Notes: generated from the letters alone by a model not told the origin. A stretch of 64,000 nucleotides of DNA from Pseudomonas karstica (GCF_009707515.1 NZ_WLYI01000026.1:1-64000), one strand, 5' to 3'. Positions 36,501 through 45,750 are shown, numbered from the stretch's first letter. Translations and numbers: made by a program.

Positions 36501-37359
36501 ACCGGATCCGTTGGCGGATGTGGATCCCAAGCAGGTCCCGGCGCTGGATATCGCCATTGATCAATTGTTCCAGGGGCCGGATCTGATTGGGGCCTGGTCG
36601 CTGAAAGTACGTCCGACGGCCAAAGGCATGGCGTTCAGCAACCTCGACCTTGGCCTCAAGGGTATGCAATTGAAGGGCGCAGGCGGCTGGGAAGGCGTAC
36701 CAGGCGCCAGCAGCAGTTGGTACAAAGGGCGCCTGGACGGCAAGAATATTGCCGATGTGCTCAAGGGCTGGGGTTTTGCCCCGACCGTGACCAGCGAGGA
36801 TTTCCATCTGGATGTGGATGGACGCTGGCCGGGTTCGCCGGCCTGGGTTGGCCCCAAGCGTTTCTCCGGCAGCCTGGACGCCAGTTTCCGCAAAGGCCAG
36901 TTTGTGGAGGTGGAAGGTGGTGCCCAGGCTTTGCGAGTGTTTGGCCTGTTGAACTTCAACTCCATTGGCCGGCGCTTGCGCCTGGATTTCTCTGACTTGC
37001 TCGGCAAGGGGCTGAGCTATGATCGGGTCAAGGGTTTGCTGGCGGCCAGTAATGGGGTGTTTGTCACCCGTGAGCCCATTACCCTGACCGGACCCTCGAG
37101 CAACCTGGAGATCAATGGCACCCTGGATCTGGTGGCGGACCGGGTCGATGCCAAGTTGTTGGTAACCTTGCCGCTCACCAACAACCTGCCGATTGCGGCG
37201 TTGATCGTCGGTGCGCCGGCTATTGGCGGTGCGTTGTTTTTGATCGATAAGCTGATTGGTGATCGGGTTGCTCGTTTCGCCAGCGTGCAATACACGGTGC
37301 AAGGCCCCTGGAAGGACCCCAAGATCACGTTCGACAAGCCATTTGAAAAAACACGATAA
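33544..37359 (+). CDS. yhdP: YhdP family AsmA-like protein
   Basis: 1271 residues, typical size. One N-terminal membrane span (about 12-35) leads into a long periplasmic beta-rich body of repeating AsmA/DUF3971 sequence, and the C-terminus (about 1120-1260) holds the conserved AsmA C-terminal block (VEGGAQALRVFGLLNFNSIGRR; NGVFVTREPITLTGPSSNLE, key parts FGLLNF and GPSSNLEI). YhdP, TamB and YdbH act together to carry phospholipids to the outer membrane. Its place between rng and tldD is conserved. Confidence 0.93.
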   Translation: MERLIRFFAALTRWGLGLCALLLVLAAIYVSLGRELTPLVAEYRGEIEAKAQAAVGMPLSIGSLEGRWSGFAPVLLAHDVMVGEGSNALRLDQVQVVPDVWASLLAREVRLAHLQVSGLQVSVKEDKDGHWVLQGLPVQDDQPLDPQQLLTRMQRVSQLSLLDSQVTLQPFGQAPLTLTYVGASLETGSTHQRLDARLTLPDGQPLALNLRTRIRPSQWKDAQVQAYLSLPQSDWARWIPASLTQQWKLSELKAGGEFWLTWSQGRVQSAVARLNAPQLRGSYADRKPAHIENLALTAYVQRSDSGLKVLFDSLAMSLGDTRWESRLQLQQTLATGTAQEVWNLQADRLDLTPITPLLNALAPLPEGVATAVEHLKATGMLRNVLAAYRPQDTSDQRVSFAANLDRIGFDAYFGAPAARNVTGSISGNLGHGELRMDSKDFSLHLSPIFAKPWQYIQANARLTWKLDKAGFTLAAPYIKVLGEEGKIAADFLIRLHFDHSQEDYMDLRVGMVDGDGRFTSKYLPAVLSPALDEWLRTAILKGAVDQGFFQYQGSLNHNAPMAARNISLFFKVHDAELAFQPGWPHVSKVAGEVFVEESGVRILASKGQLLDTQVKDIYVNIPHAPTGQHSHLLLTGGFAGGLGDGLKILQEAPIGTASTFAGWKGEGDLQGKLDLDIPLAKGAEPKIVVDFNTNKARLQLAEPALDLSQLKGDFRFDSAKGLSGQKISAQAFDRPITAQIFADGKPGNISTRVTAKGQVTVKKLTDWLKVDQPLPVTGDIPYQLQLTLDGADSQLMVSSNLKGVAVDLPAPFGMPTSQGRDSVFRMTLQGKERRYWFDYGELANFTFAAPVDNFAGGRGELFLGDGDALLPSAKGLRIRGVLSELDIEPWRNLVGRYAGNDPGGSAKQLLSAANFKVGKLTGFGTQLDQVTLLLDRKPAAWGLQLDSQQAKGIVGVPDAKGAPITINLQYVKLPAVDPSVQADENAPDPLADVDPKQVPALDIAIDQLFQGPDLIGAWSLKVRPTAKGMAFSNLDLGLKGMQLKGAGGWEGVPGASSSWYKGRLDGKNIADVLKGWGFAPTVTSEDFHLDVDGRWPGSPAWVGPKRFSGSLDASFRKGQFVEVEGGAQALRVFGLLNFNSIGRRLRLDFSDLLGKGLSYDRVKGLLAASNGVFVTREPITLTGPSSNLEINGTLDLVADRVDAKLLVTLPLTNNLPIAALIVGAPAIGGALFLIDKLIGDRVARFASVQYTVQGPWKDPKITFDKPFEKTR

Positions 37360-37363
37360 GCGC

Positions 37364-37387
37364 CCGCAGCCGCAGCCGCAGCCGCAG
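37364..37387. repeat. Hexanucleotide tandem repeat (CCGCAG)4
   Basis: Four exact tandem copies of a 6-bp unit just after the yhdP stop (TAA 37357-37359). It is short enough to vary by slippage, though it lies outside coding sequence. Confidence 0.8.
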
Positions 37388-37464
37388 CACAAGGCTACGA
37401 TGCGGTCCCCAGGATCGCCCTTACAGTGTCATGGTCTATTACGTCCCGAACACAGGAGCCCGTC

Positions 37465-38313
37465 ATGTCCATCGCCGTCATTCAAATGGTCAGCCAAAGC
37501 GACGTACCGGCCAATCTGGTCCGGGCACGTCACTTACTTGAGCAAGCCGCTGCCGGCGGTGCACGGCTGGCAGTCCTGCCGGAAAACTTCGCCGCCATGG
37601 GCCGTCGCGACATTGTCGATATTGGCCGCGCCGAGGCTTTGGGCGAAGGCCCGATCCTGCCCTGGTTGAAACAGGCTGCCCGCGACCTCACCTTATGGAT
37701 AGTGGCAGGCACATTGCCGCTGCCGCCGGAGGGGAGACCGACGGACAAGTCTAATGCTTGCTCGTTGCTGATCAATGAGCACGGTGAAACCGTCGCTCGT
37801 TATGACAAGCTGCATTTGTTTGATGTAGACGTCGCTGACAGTCGGGGTCGTTATCGGGAGTCCGATGACTATGCTTATGGCAATCGGGTGGTGGTAGCGG
37901 ATACCCCGGTGGGTCGCCTGGGGCTGACAGTCTGTTATGACTTGCGCTTCCCGGAGCTGTACAGCGAGTTACGTGCGGCGGGAGCCGAGTTGATTACCGC
38001 ACCGTCGGCCTTTACGGCAGTGACCGGGGCCGCGCATTGGGATGTGTTGATTCGGGCGCGGGCCATTGAAACCCAGTGCTACCTGCTGGCGGCCGCTCAA
38101 GGCGGCGTACATCCGGGGCCACGGGAAACTTTCGGGCATGCAGCGATTGTCGACCCCTGGGGGCGAGTACTGGCACAACAGGATCAAGGCGAAGCGGTGT
38201 TGCTGGCCGAACGCGATAGCAGTGAACAGGCGTCGATACGGACGCGCATGCCGGTGGTAGGCCATCGGCGCTTTTTTTCGCAGGGCGCGCAGCGACCTGC
38301 TTCAGAACGATGA
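37465..38313 (+). CDS. Carbon-nitrogen hydrolase (Nit/NIT1-like amidase)
   Basis: 282 residues from ATG 37465 with CAGGAG upstream. The nitrilase triad is visible: Glu in LPENFAAMG, Lys in [11 protein letters not shown], Cys in [13 protein letters not shown]. Nit1-type proteins hydrolyse deaminated glutathione and related omega-amides. The gene sits between yhdP and tldD as in other pseudomonads. Cytoplasmic; exact substrate inferred from the family. Confidence 0.88.
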   Translation: MSIAVIQMVSQSDVPANLVRARHLLEQAAAGGARLAVLPENFAAMGRRDIVDIGRAEALGEGPILPWLKQAARDLTLWIVAGTLPLPPEGRPTDKSNACSLLINEHGETVARYDKLHLFDVDVADSRGRYRESDDYAYGNRVVVADTPVGRLGLTVCYDLRFPELYSELRAAGAELITAPSAFTAVTGAAHWDVLIRARAIETQCYLLAAAQGGVHPGPRETFGHAAIVDPWGRVLAQQDQGEAVLLAERDSSEQASIRTRMPVVGHRRFFSQGAQRPASER

Positions 38314-38329
38314 ATTTAAGGCCAAACCT

Positions 38330-39772
38330 ATGAGCGAGTTGTTGTCCTCAGTCAGTGAACATCTCCTGGCGCCCGGTGGCGTGACCATCGAAAGCTTGCA
38401 AGCCGTGCTGGGCGATTTGGCCGGGCCGGGTATCGACGCTGCCGACTTGTATTTCCAGGGACAGATCTCCGAGTCCTGGGCCCTGGAAGACGGCATCGTC
38501 AAGGAAGGTAGCTTCAACCTCGACCAGGGTGTGGGCGTGCGAGCGCAATCCGGTGAAAAAACCGGTTTTGCCTACAGCAACGCCATCACCCTCGAAGCGT
38601 TGGGCCTGGCTGCCCGTGCCGCCCGTTCGATCTCCCGCGCGGGTCAGAACGGCACAGTGCAGGCGTTCAGCACCCAGGATGTGGCCCAGTTGTATGCCCC
38701 GGATAACCCGTTGGAAGTGATCAGTCGTGCCGAAAAAGTCGAACTGCTCAAGCGTATTGATGCCGCAACCCGTGCCCTGGACCCACGCATCCAGCAAGTG
38801 AGCGTGAGCATGGCCGGCGTCTGGGAGCGAATCCTGGTGGCGTCCACCGACGGCAGCCTGGCGGCAGATGTGCGGCCGTTGGTGCGTTTCAATGTCAGTG
38901 TGATCGTTGAGCAGAACGGTCGTCGCGAGCGGGGCGGCCATGGCGGCGGCGGGCGCACGGACTACCGTTATTTCCTCACCGACGACCGTGCCATGGGGTA
39001 CGCCCGTGAAGCACTGCGTCAGGCACTGGTCAACCTGGAAGCCATTCCGGCGCCGGCCGGTACGCTGCCGGTGGTGCTGGGCTCGGGTTGGTCCGGCGTG
39101 TTGCTTCACGAAGCTGTGGGCCATGGCCTGGAAGGTGATTTCAACCGCAAGGGCAGTTCGGCCTACAGCGGACGCATGGGCGAGATGGTTGCGTCCAAAC
39201 TCTGCACCATTGTCGATGATGGCACCCTGGCCGGGCGTCGGGGCTCGCTGAGCGTTGATGACGAAGGCACCCCGACCGAGTGCACTACCCTGATCGAAAA
39301 CGGCGTGCTCAAGGGCTACATGCAAGACAAACTCAACGCCCGCCTGATGGGCGTAGCCCGTACCGGTAACGGTCGTCGTGAGTCCTACGCGCATCTGCCG
39401 ATGCCGCGCATGACCAACACCTACATGCTTGGTGGCGAAAGCGATCCTGCCGAAATCATCGCTTCGGTGAAACGCGGTATCTACTGTGCCAACCTCGGTG
39501 GTGGGCAGGTGGACATCACCAGCGGCAAGTTCGTGTTCTCCACCAGCGAGGCGTATTTGATCGAAGACGGCAAGATTACTGCGCCGGTCAAAGGAGCAAC
39601 GTTGATTGGCAACGGCCCGGAAGCCATGAGCAAGGTGTCGATGGTCGGTAACGACCTGTCGCTGGACAGTGGCGTGGGGACATGTGGCAAAGACGGGCAG
39701 TCGGTGCCGGTGGGTGTCGGCCAGCCAACCTTGAAAATTGATGCGATCACCGTGGGTGGCACGGGGTCATAA
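38330..39772 (+). CDS. tldD: Metalloprotease TldD
   Basis: 480 residues, usual length. The zinc motif [11 protein letters not shown] is intact. TldD with TldE forms a heterodimeric protease that cuts unfolded peptides, including microcin B17 leader and CcdA in E. coli. Its partner tldE (pmbA) lies 0.7 kb downstream across the minus-strand yjgA. A 9-bp stem separates it from convergent yjgA. Confidence 0.96.
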   Translation: MSELLSSVSEHLLAPGGVTIESLQAVLGDLAGPGIDAADLYFQGQISESWALEDGIVKEGSFNLDQGVGVRAQSGEKTGFAYSNAITLEALGLAARAARSISRAGQNGTVQAFSTQDVAQLYAPDNPLEVISRAEKVELLKRIDAATRALDPRIQQVSVSMAGVWERILVASTDGSLAADVRPLVRFNVSVIVEQNGRRERGGHGGGGRTDYRYFLTDDRAMGYAREALRQALVNLEAIPAPAGTLPVVLGSGWSGVLLHEAVGHGLEGDFNRKGSSAYSGRMGEMVASKLCTIVDDGTLAGRRGSLSVDDEGTPTECTTLIENGVLKGYMQDKLNARLMGVARTGNGRRESYAHLPMPRMTNTYMLGGESDPAEIIASVKRGIYCANLGGGQVDITSGKFVFSTSEAYLIEDGKITAPVKGATLIGNGPEAMSKVSMVGNDLSLDSGVGTCGKDGQSVPVGVGQPTLKIDAITVGGTGS

Positions 39773-39783
39773 GCCAAGAGCTT

Positions 39784-39806
39784 CGGGTGGTGAAGATCAC
39801 CACCCG
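39784..39806. terminator. Hairpin between convergent tldD and yjgA
   Basis: Stem CGGGTGGTG / CACCACCCG with AAGAT loop, without a strong T-run. It is probably a shared weak terminator. Confidence 0.55.
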
Positions 39807-39816
39807 GGGAAGAGGA

Positions 39817-40338
39817 TCAGCGCAGGCCGCGTTGAGTCTCGTCCAGCTCACGGATGTACTTGAAGATTTTACGACTGGTGGCCGGTGGCTTGTTCTGCGC
39901 CAGTTCGTGCTGGGCCTGACGGGTCAGGGAGCGCAGTTGCTGGCGATCGGCATCCGGGTATTCCAGGACGAACTTCTCCAGGACGGCGTCGTCGCCCGCG
40001 ATCAAGCGGTCACGCCAGCGTTCCAGATTGTGAAAACGTTCGTTGTACTGGCGCGTGGAGGCATCCATTTGGTCGAGCAAGGTCAGAATGGCGTCAGTGT
40101 CCTGGTCGCGCATCAGCTTGCCGATAAACATGATGTGCCGTTTACGCGCGATATTCGCGGTGTGCTTGGGCGCATCGGCCAAGGCCCGGCGCATGGCGTC
40201 GGTCAAGGGCAGTTTTGCCAGCAAGTCAGGCTTGAGTGTTGTAAGGCGCTCGCCAAGGTCAACCAGAGCATGCAGCTCGCGTTTGACCTGGGTTTTGCTT
40301 TTCTCCCCATCGAGGGAGTCGTCGTAAGAATCAACCAT
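39817..40338 (-). CDS. yjgA: Ribosome-associated protein DarP/YjgA (DUF615)
   Basis: 173 residues from ATG 40338 ([21 protein letters not shown]). It is a charged, all-helical protein with the family [18 protein letters not shown] and [15 protein letters not shown] segments. It associates with 50S precursors in E. coli. It lies opposite tldD and tldE, the conserved arrangement. Confidence 0.92.
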   Translation of the reverse strand: MVDSYDDSLDGEKSKTQVKRELHALVDLGERLTTLKPDLLAKLPLTDAMRRALADAPKHTANIARKRHIMFIGKLMRDQDTDAILTLLDQMDASTRQYNERFHNLERWRDRLIAGDDAVLEKFVLEYPDADRQQLRSLTRQAQHELAQNKPPATSRKIFKYIRELDETQRGLR

Positions 40339-40446
40339 GGTGGCAGTCCGCAAAGAAACGCCGCCATGATAACCAGTCGGGGGCCGCTTGTCCGGCCCGG
40401 TCGCTCGAAGGCCTTAACCGAAAGCAGAATTTGAGTGGAGAGAACC

Positions 40447-41793
40447 ATGAGTGCAGCCCAAAGCGTCGGTCCGCAAGCGTTACCGGCACTGCAGGAACAA
40501 GTCGAGCAGATCCTTGCCGAGGCCAAGCACCAAGGGGCCAGTGCCTGTGAAGTGGCGGTGTCCCTGGAGCAGGGCCTGTCGACGTCGGTGCGTCAGCGGG
40601 AAGTGGAAACCGTTGAGTTCAACCGCGACCAGGGGTTTGGCATCACCTTGTACGTCGGCCAGCGCAAAGGTTCGGCCAGCACCTCTGCCAGCGGCCCGGA
40701 AGCGATCCGCGAGACTGTTGCCGCGGCATTGGCCATCGCCAAGCACACATCCGAAGATGAAAGCTCGGGCTTGGCCGATGCGGCCTTGATGGCCAGGGAC
40801 CTGAAGGACTTTGATCTGTTTCATGCCTGGGATATCACCCCGGAGCAAGCCATCGAGCAGGCGCTGACCTGCGAAGCGGCGGCGTTTGATGCCGACAGCC
40901 GCATCAAGAACGCCGATGGCACGACCTTGAGTACGCATCAAGGCTGCCGCGTGTATGGCAACAGCCACGGTTTTATCGGTGGTTATGCCTCCACTCGCCA
41001 CAGCTTGAGTTGTGTGATGATCGCCGAGGCCAATGGCCAGATGCAGCGCGATTATTGGTATGACGTCAATCGCCAGGGCGAATTGTTGGCTGACCCGGTG
41101 AGTATCGGCCAGCGCGCCGCACAACGGGCGGCGGGCCGCCTGGGCGCACGTCCGGTGCCGACCTGCGAAGTGCCGGTGTTGTTTTCGGCGGAACTGGCCG
41201 GTGGCTTGTTCGGCAGTTTCCTGGGGGCGATTTCCGGCGGCAACCTGTACCGCAAGTCATCGTTCCTGGAAGGCGCGATTGGCCAGAGGCTGTTCCCTGA
41301 ATGGCTGACCATTGATGAGCGCCCGCATTTGATGCGCGCCATGGGCAGTTCGTCGTTCGACGGTGATGGCCTGGCGACCTATGCCAAGCCGTTCGTCGAG
41401 AAAGGTGAGTTGGTGTCTTATGTGCTGGGTACCTATGCCGGGCGCAAACTCGGCCTGCCAAGCACCGCCAACTCCGGTGGCGTGCACAACCTGTTTGTGA
41501 CTCATGGCGATGAAGACCAGGCGGCGTTGTTACGACGTATGGGACGTGGTTTGTTGGTCACCGAATTGATGGGCCATGGCCTGAACATGGTCACGGGCGA
41601 CTACTCCCGTGGCGCGGCAGGTTTCTGGGTAGAAAACGGCGAAATTCAATTCGCCGTCCAGGAAGTGACCATCGCTGGCAATATGCGCGACATGTTCAAG
41701 CAAATTGTCGCGGTGGGTAATGACCTTGAACTGCGCAGCAACATCCGTACGGGCTCGGTGTTGATTGAGCGGATGACGGTCGCCGGCAGCTAA
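40447..41793 (+). CDS. pmbA: Metalloprotease subunit TldE (PmbA)
   Basis: 448 residues from ATG 40447 with GGAGAG upstream. It is homologous to TldD but has no HExxxH zinc motif, as expected for the non-catalytic TldE partner (QREVETVEFNRDQGFGIT; GLLVTELMGHGLNMVTGDYSRGA, key part MGHGLNMVTGDYSRG). It works with TldD. A strong terminator follows. Confidence 0.95.
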   Translation: MSAAQSVGPQALPALQEQVEQILAEAKHQGASACEVAVSLEQGLSTSVRQREVETVEFNRDQGFGITLYVGQRKGSASTSASGPEAIRETVAAALAIAKHTSEDESSGLADAALMARDLKDFDLFHAWDITPEQAIEQALTCEAAAFDADSRIKNADGTTLSTHQGCRVYGNSHGFIGGYASTRHSLSCVMIAEANGQMQRDYWYDVNRQGELLADPVSIGQRAAQRAAGRLGARPVPTCEVPVLFSAELAGGLFGSFLGAISGGNLYRKSSFLEGAIGQRLFPEWLTIDERPHLMRAMGSSSFDGDGLATYAKPFVEKGELVSYVLGTYAGRKLGLPSTANSGGVHNLFVTHGDEDQAALLRRMGRGLLVTELMGHGLNMVTGDYSRGAAGFWVENGEIQFAVQEVTIAGNMRDMFKQIVAVGNDLELRSNIRTGSVLIERMTVAGS

Positions 41794-41813
41794 CCCTGCG
41801 AGGTGTCAAATAG

Positions 41814-41846
41814 GCGCGCCACCCTTTGGGTGGCGCGCTTTTTTTT
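41814..41846 (+). terminator. Rho-independent terminator after tldE
   Basis: 11-bp stem GCGCGCCACCC / GGGTGGCGCGC with a TTT loop and eight T, 20 nt after the tldE stop. Confidence 0.93.
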
Positions 41847-41903
41847 GCCTGGAATATCCGGGAGATTAATTTGATGCGCTTGTGTTGATTCTCAATATCA
41901 TTT

Positions 41904-41922
41904 AATAATAAGTATCATTATC
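41904..41922 (+). promoter_or_regulatory. Fur box upstream of fagA-fumC-sodA
   Basis: AATAATAAGTATCATTATC matches 15 of 19 positions of the consensus GATAATGATAATCATTATC. It lies 16 nt before the fagA ATG in an A/T-rich patch containing possible -10 hexamers. Fe-Fur would repress the operon in iron-replete cells. Confidence 0.85.
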
Positions 41923-41937
41923 GAGTGAGCATGGATC

Positions 41938-42333
41938 ATGAGTTCTGTCCTGCATGAGGATCCTTACCTGGAAAGTTGGCGCTGGATGAGTCGTCAGATT
42001 CGCTGCGGCCTTGATCCCAATGAACCTCGCCTGATCGAACATTACCTCAACGAAGGCCGATACCTGGCGTGTTGCACTGCGACTCACCCGTGGACCATCG
42101 CCGAAACCTCATTGCGCCTGCTGCTTGATACCGCCGCCGACATTGCCTTGCCTTGGCACTGGCGCTCCATGTGCCTGGACCAGGCCTGGCGCCCCTTGCG
42201 CGACCTGGAAAACCTATCCCGCTGTGCCTGCCGCCTCAAGCGCTGGCAGGCCTTTGCCTGGCAATTGGCAACCTGCGAATTGCTGCCGTCTATTTCTCAC
42301 TCTGACTTGGTGCAAGGATCTTCTGATGAGTAA
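41938..42333 (+). CDS. fagA: FagA family protein (Fur-associated gene A)
   Basis: 131 residues, soluble, rich in Trp, Cys and Leu (ESWRWMSRQIRCGL; WHWRSMCLDQAWRPL). It matches by position and length the uncharacterised FagA that opens the iron-regulated fagA-fumC-orfX-sodA operon of P. aeruginosa. A Fur box lies directly upstream. Its stop codon overlaps the fumC start by 8 nt. Function unknown. Confidence 0.82.
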   Translation: MSSVLHEDPYLESWRWMSRQIRCGLDPNEPRLIEHYLNEGRYLACCTATHPWTIAETSLRLLLDTAADIALPWHWRSMCLDQAWRPLRDLENLSRCACRLKRWQAFAWQLATCELLPSISHSDLVQGSSDE

Positions 42334-43702
42334 CACCCGTATCGAACGCGACAGCATGGGCGAACTGCAAGTACCCGCCGAAGCTCTGTATGGTGCGCAA
42401 ACCCAGCGTGCAGTGAATAACTTCCCCATCAGCCACCAGCGTATGCCGGCGCAATTCATTCGCGCACTGATCCTGGCCAAGACCGCTGCTGCCAAGGTCA
42501 ATGTCGACCTCAAACAGATCGGCGAAGCCCAGGGCAAGGCCATCGTCGATGCTGCCCAAGGCCTGCTGGAAGGCGACTTCATGCAGCACTTTCCGGTGGA
42601 TATCTTCCAGACTGGCTCCGGCACCAGTTCCAATATGAACGCCAACGAAGTTATTGCCACCCTCGCCAGCCGTCTGCTGGGCGAGCCGGTCAATGCCAAT
42701 GATCACGTCAATTGCGGGCAAAGCAGCAACGACATCATCCCGACCACCATCCACGTCAGCGCGGCGCTGGTCCTGCATGAACAACTGCTGCCGGCGTTGC
42801 TGCACCTGGTGCAGGTGATCGAGCACAAGGCCGAAGAGGTTCACCCGTTCATCAAGACCGGCCGTACCCACCTGATGGACGCCATGCCCGTGCGCATGAG
42901 CCAGGTGCTCAATGGTTGGGCGCAGCAGCTCAAGGCCAATATCGGCCACTTGCAAGACTTGCTACCGAGCCTGCAGGCACTGGCCCAGGGCGGCACGGCG
43001 GTAGGTACCGGGATCAACGCCCATCCAGAATTCGCCGCGCGCTTCAGCCAGCAGCTCAGCCACTTGACCGAAGTGCAGTTCACACCAGGCAAGAACCTGT
43101 TTGCGTTGATCGGCTCTCAGGACACCGCAGTCGCTGTTTCTGGGCAACTGAAAGCCACTGCTGTTTCGTTGATGAAGATCGCCAACGACCTGCGTTGGAT
43201 GAACTCGGGGCCGCTGGCCGGTCTCGGTGAGATTGAGCTGGAGGGCTTGCAGCCGGGTTCTTCGATCATGCCGGGCAAGGTCAACCCAGTGATTCCGGAG
43301 GCTGCGGCGATGGTCGCCGCGCAGGTGATCGGCAATGACACGGTCATCACCGTCGCTGGCCAGTCCGGCAATTTCGAACTGAACGTCATGTTGCCGATCA
43401 TCGCCCAGAATCTGCTCGGCAGCCTTGAACTGCTGGCCAACATCAGCCATTTGTTGGCGGACAAAGCGATCGCCAGCTTCAAGGTCAACGAGGGCAAGCT
43501 CAAGGAGGCGCTGTCGCGAAACCCGATCCTGGTCACTGCACTCAACCCGATCATTGGTTACCAAAAGGCCGCTGAAATCGCCAAGAAGGCCTATCAACAA
43601 GGCCGACCGGTGATTGAGGTTGCGCTCGAACATACCGACTTGTCCCGCAGCCAACTGGAAATCCTCCTGGATCCGGAAAAGCTCACGGCGGGTGGCGTGT
43701 AA
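42326..43702 (+). CDS. fumC: Class II fumarate hydratase FumC
   Basis: 458 residues from ATG 42326 (MSNTRIERDSMGELQVP). The superfamily signature GSSIMPGKVNP and SGTSSNMNANEV are present. It is an iron-free, oxygen-stable fumarase that interconverts fumarate and malate in the TCA cycle. The Fur box and fagA overlap indicate it replaces iron-sulfur fumarases during iron starvation or oxidative stress. Confidence 0.97.
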   Translation: MSNTRIERDSMGELQVPAEALYGAQTQRAVNNFPISHQRMPAQFIRALILAKTAAAKVNVDLKQIGEAQGKAIVDAAQGLLEGDFMQHFPVDIFQTGSGTSSNMNANEVIATLASRLLGEPVNANDHVNCGQSSNDIIPTTIHVSAALVLHEQLLPALLHLVQVIEHKAEEVHPFIKTGRTHLMDAMPVRMSQVLNGWAQQLKANIGHLQDLLPSLQALAQGGTAVGTGINAHPEFAARFSQQLSHLTEVQFTPGKNLFALIGSQDTAVAVSGQLKATAVSLMKIANDLRWMNSGPLAGLGEIELEGLQPGSSIMPGKVNPVIPEAAAMVAAQVIGNDTVITVAGQSGNFELNVMLPIIAQNLLGSLELLANISHLLADKAIASFKVNEGKLKEALSRNPILVTALNPIIGYQKAAEIAKKAYQQGRPVIEVALEHTDLSRSQLEILLDPEKLTAGGV

Positions 43703-43728
43703 TCACCGACTCTGCTTGGAGGCTCACC

Positions 43729-44172
43729 ATGGAGCACTGGAAACGCACGATCGAAAGGGCCAATCGCTGCTTTATGCAAGGCGAATTGGTGGATGCCCGC
43801 GAGCATTACCTGCAGGCCCTGGCCTTGGCCCAAGTGTTGTTCGAGCGCTGGGCCGATGCTGATGAAGCGGTGGCGGCTTGCGTCATTTCCCATCACAACC
43901 TCGCAGACCTGCACCTGCGTCTTAATCAGCCGGAAGAGAGTGCGCAATACCTCTGCGCCATCCACCAGTGCTTGTTGCAGACCATGCAGGACACCCGCCT
44001 GAGTCCGCTACTGCGGGAGGCGGCCTTGCGTCAGAGCAGCAAGACCTACGTCGAATTGCTGAATTTTATCAGTGAGCACGGCGAATACCCTCGTACTTAT
44101 CGCTTATTGGGCAGCAGCGTGGCGCGATCAGATGCATCGACCCGCAGCAGCCATTTTTATGGAGCGCATTGA
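43729..44172 (+). CDS. TPR-like protein of the fumC-sodA operon (orfX)
   Basis: 147 residues, helical. Paired helices resembling tetratricopeptide units occur at about 5-40 ([22 protein letters not shown], key part [14 protein letters not shown]) and 50-80 ([24 protein letters not shown], key part [17 protein letters not shown]). It corresponds to orfX between fumC and sodA in P. aeruginosa. No catalytic motif is seen; it may assist the neighbouring enzymes (inference). It starts 26 nt after fumC and stops just before sodA. Confidence 0.78.
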   Translation: MEHWKRTIERANRCFMQGELVDAREHYLQALALAQVLFERWADADEAVAACVISHHNLADLHLRLNQPEESAQYLCAIHQCLLQTMQDTRLSPLLREAALRQSSKTYVELLNFISEHGEYPRTYRLLGSSVARSDASTRSSHFYGAH

Positions 44173-44173
44173 T

Positions 44174-44785
44174 ATGTCCTACACCTTGCCTGCCTTGCCT
44201 TACGCCTACGACGCCTTGGAGCCCCATATTGATGCACAAACCATGGAAATTCACTACACCAAGCACCACCAGACCTATATCAATAACCTGAACGCTGCAG
44301 TCCAGGGTACCGAGTGGGCTGGGTGGCCGGTGGAGAGGCTGGTGTCCAGCGTTCAGCAACTGCCGGAAAAACTGCGGGCAGCAGTGATCAACCAAGGCGG
44401 TGGCCATGCCAACCACTCGTTGTTCTGGGCGGTCATGTCGCCCAAGGGCGGTGGCGCGCCGGTCGGCACGTTGGGCAAGGCCATAGATGAGCAGTTGGGT
44501 GGCTTTGACAGTTTCAAGGAGGCCTTCACCAAGGCGGCTCTGACACGTTTCGGCAGTGGCTGGGCGTGGTTGAGCGTTACCCCGCAACAGACCCTGGTGG
44601 TAGAAAGCAGTGGCAACCAGGACAGTCCGCTGATGAATGGTAATACACCCATTCTTGGACTGGACGTGTGGGAGCACGCTTATTACCTGCTGTACCAGAA
44701 CCGCCGCCCGGAATACATCAACGCGTTCTACAGCGTCATCAACTGGCCGGAAGTTGCTGAGCGTTATCAGGCCGCGCTTGCTTAA
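44174..44785 (+). CDS. sodA: Superoxide dismutase [Mn]
   Basis: 203 residues from ATG 44174, one base after the previous stop. Metal ligands are His27 (MEIHYTKHH), His in HANHSLFW, and Asp/His in [10 protein letters not shown]. Mn preference is inferred from the GG-WAWL region and the Fur-controlled operon, where iron-free enzymes are expected. It removes superoxide in the cytoplasm. Confidence 0.95.
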   Translation: MSYTLPALPYAYDALEPHIDAQTMEIHYTKHHQTYINNLNAAVQGTEWAGWPVERLVSSVQQLPEKLRAAVINQGGGHANHSLFWAVMSPKGGGAPVGTLGKAIDEQLGGFDSFKEAFTKAALTRFGSGWAWLSVTPQQTLVVESSGNQDSPLMNGNTPILGLDVWEHAYYLLYQNRRPEYINAFYSVINWPEVAERYQAALA

Positions 44786-44817
44786 TGCTTTTTTCATAAC
44801 AAGATCTAAGGCCGACT

Positions 44818-45711
44818 ATGGGCACTGAAACACTGGCGATTGGCAGCGTACGAATGTTTCGTTATGCGTTTGGCTCGCTGTTGCTGCTGGCGGGAATTGC
44901 ATTGCTGGTGGCTCAAGGGCTGGACTGGCTCGACCTGGAACCACGCATCTTGCGTGCATTGCAGGGCGGGGCTCTTTGCGCCCTGGGTACCGCATTGGGC
45001 GCAGTACCGGTCCTGGTGATCCGCCGGATGCCATTGGCGGTGAGCGATACATTACTGGGTTTCGGCGCGGGGGTGATGTTGGCGGCGACGGCGTTTTCGT
45101 TGATCGTGCCAGGTATCGCCGCTGCCGAAAAGCTGGGTTTATCGCCGTGGTCGTCTAGTGGGTTGATCAGTTTCGGCATCATGCTGGGGGCTTTCGGGTT
45201 GTTTCTGGTGGATCGCAAGGTTTCCGGCGCCAGCCCGCAAGTGCTGGTGGGCACATTGGAGCGCCCGGTTATCCCGCCGCGTATCTGGTTGTTTGTGTTC
45301 GCCATCATTGCCCATAACATTCCCGAAGGCATGGCTGTAGGGGTGTCGGCGGGTGGCGGCATGCCTGACGCCGACAGCCTCGCCATGGGCATCGCACTGC
45401 AGGATGTGCCGGAAGGCCTGGTGATTGCCTTGGTGTTGGCGGGTGCGGGGATGTCGCGGGTCAAAGCGTTCCTGATCGGCGCGGCGTCCGGATTGGTCGA
45501 GCCGGTATTCGCCGTTTTGTGCGCCTGGCTGGTAAGCCTGGCCGAGGTGTTATTGCCGTTGGGGTTGGCGCTGGCGGCGGGTGCCATGTTGCTGGTGGTG
45601 ACTCACGAAGTGATACCCGAATCGCGGCGCAACGGTCACGACAAGCTGGCCAGCCTGGGGTTGTGTGTCGGGTTTTGCTTGATGATGGTGATGGATACGG
45701 CGCTGGGGTAG
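44818..45711 (+). CDS. ZIP family metal transporter
   Basis: 297 residues, about eight spans. The ZIP metal-site helices HNIPEGMAVGVSAGG and QDVPEGLVIAL are present, with a further His in VTHEVIPESRRNGH. ZIP proteins import divalent metals (Zn, Mn, Fe). It starts 32 nt after sodA with no terminator between, so it may be read through from the Fur-controlled operon and could supply Mn to SodA (inference). Confidence 0.87.
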   Translation: MGTETLAIGSVRMFRYAFGSLLLLAGIALLVAQGLDWLDLEPRILRALQGGALCALGTALGAVPVLVIRRMPLAVSDTLLGFGAGVMLAATAFSLIVPGIAAAEKLGLSPWSSSGLISFGIMLGAFGLFLVDRKVSGASPQVLVGTLERPVIPPRIWLFVFAIIAHNIPEGMAVGVSAGGGMPDADSLAMGIALQDVPEGLVIALVLAGAGMSRVKAFLIGAASGLVEPVFAVLCAWLVSLAEVLLPLGLALAAGAMLLVVTHEVIPESRRNGHDKLASLGLCVGFCLMMVMDTALG

Positions 45712-45722
45712 GGCGCTTCCAA

Positions 45723-45750
45723 TGATCGTTCCCGCCGGAGGGAACGATCA
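45723..45750. repeat. Short GATCGTTCCC inverted repeat between convergent genes
   Basis: Arms TGATCGTTCCC / GGGAACGATCA around a 6-nt loop, between zip (plus) and ptsO (minus). It is a minimal copy of the family seen at 5964, 24999 and 61050. Confidence 0.75.

Noticed and set aside
37364-37387. Possible CRISPR or minisatellite
   Set aside because: Only a 6-bp unit in four copies with no spacers. No CRISPR-like spaced repeats occur in the window.
38330-41793. tldD and tldE as a recent tandem duplication
   Set aside because: They are the known ancient heterodimer partners. TldE lacks the zinc motif as expected and yjgA lies between them in the conserved order.
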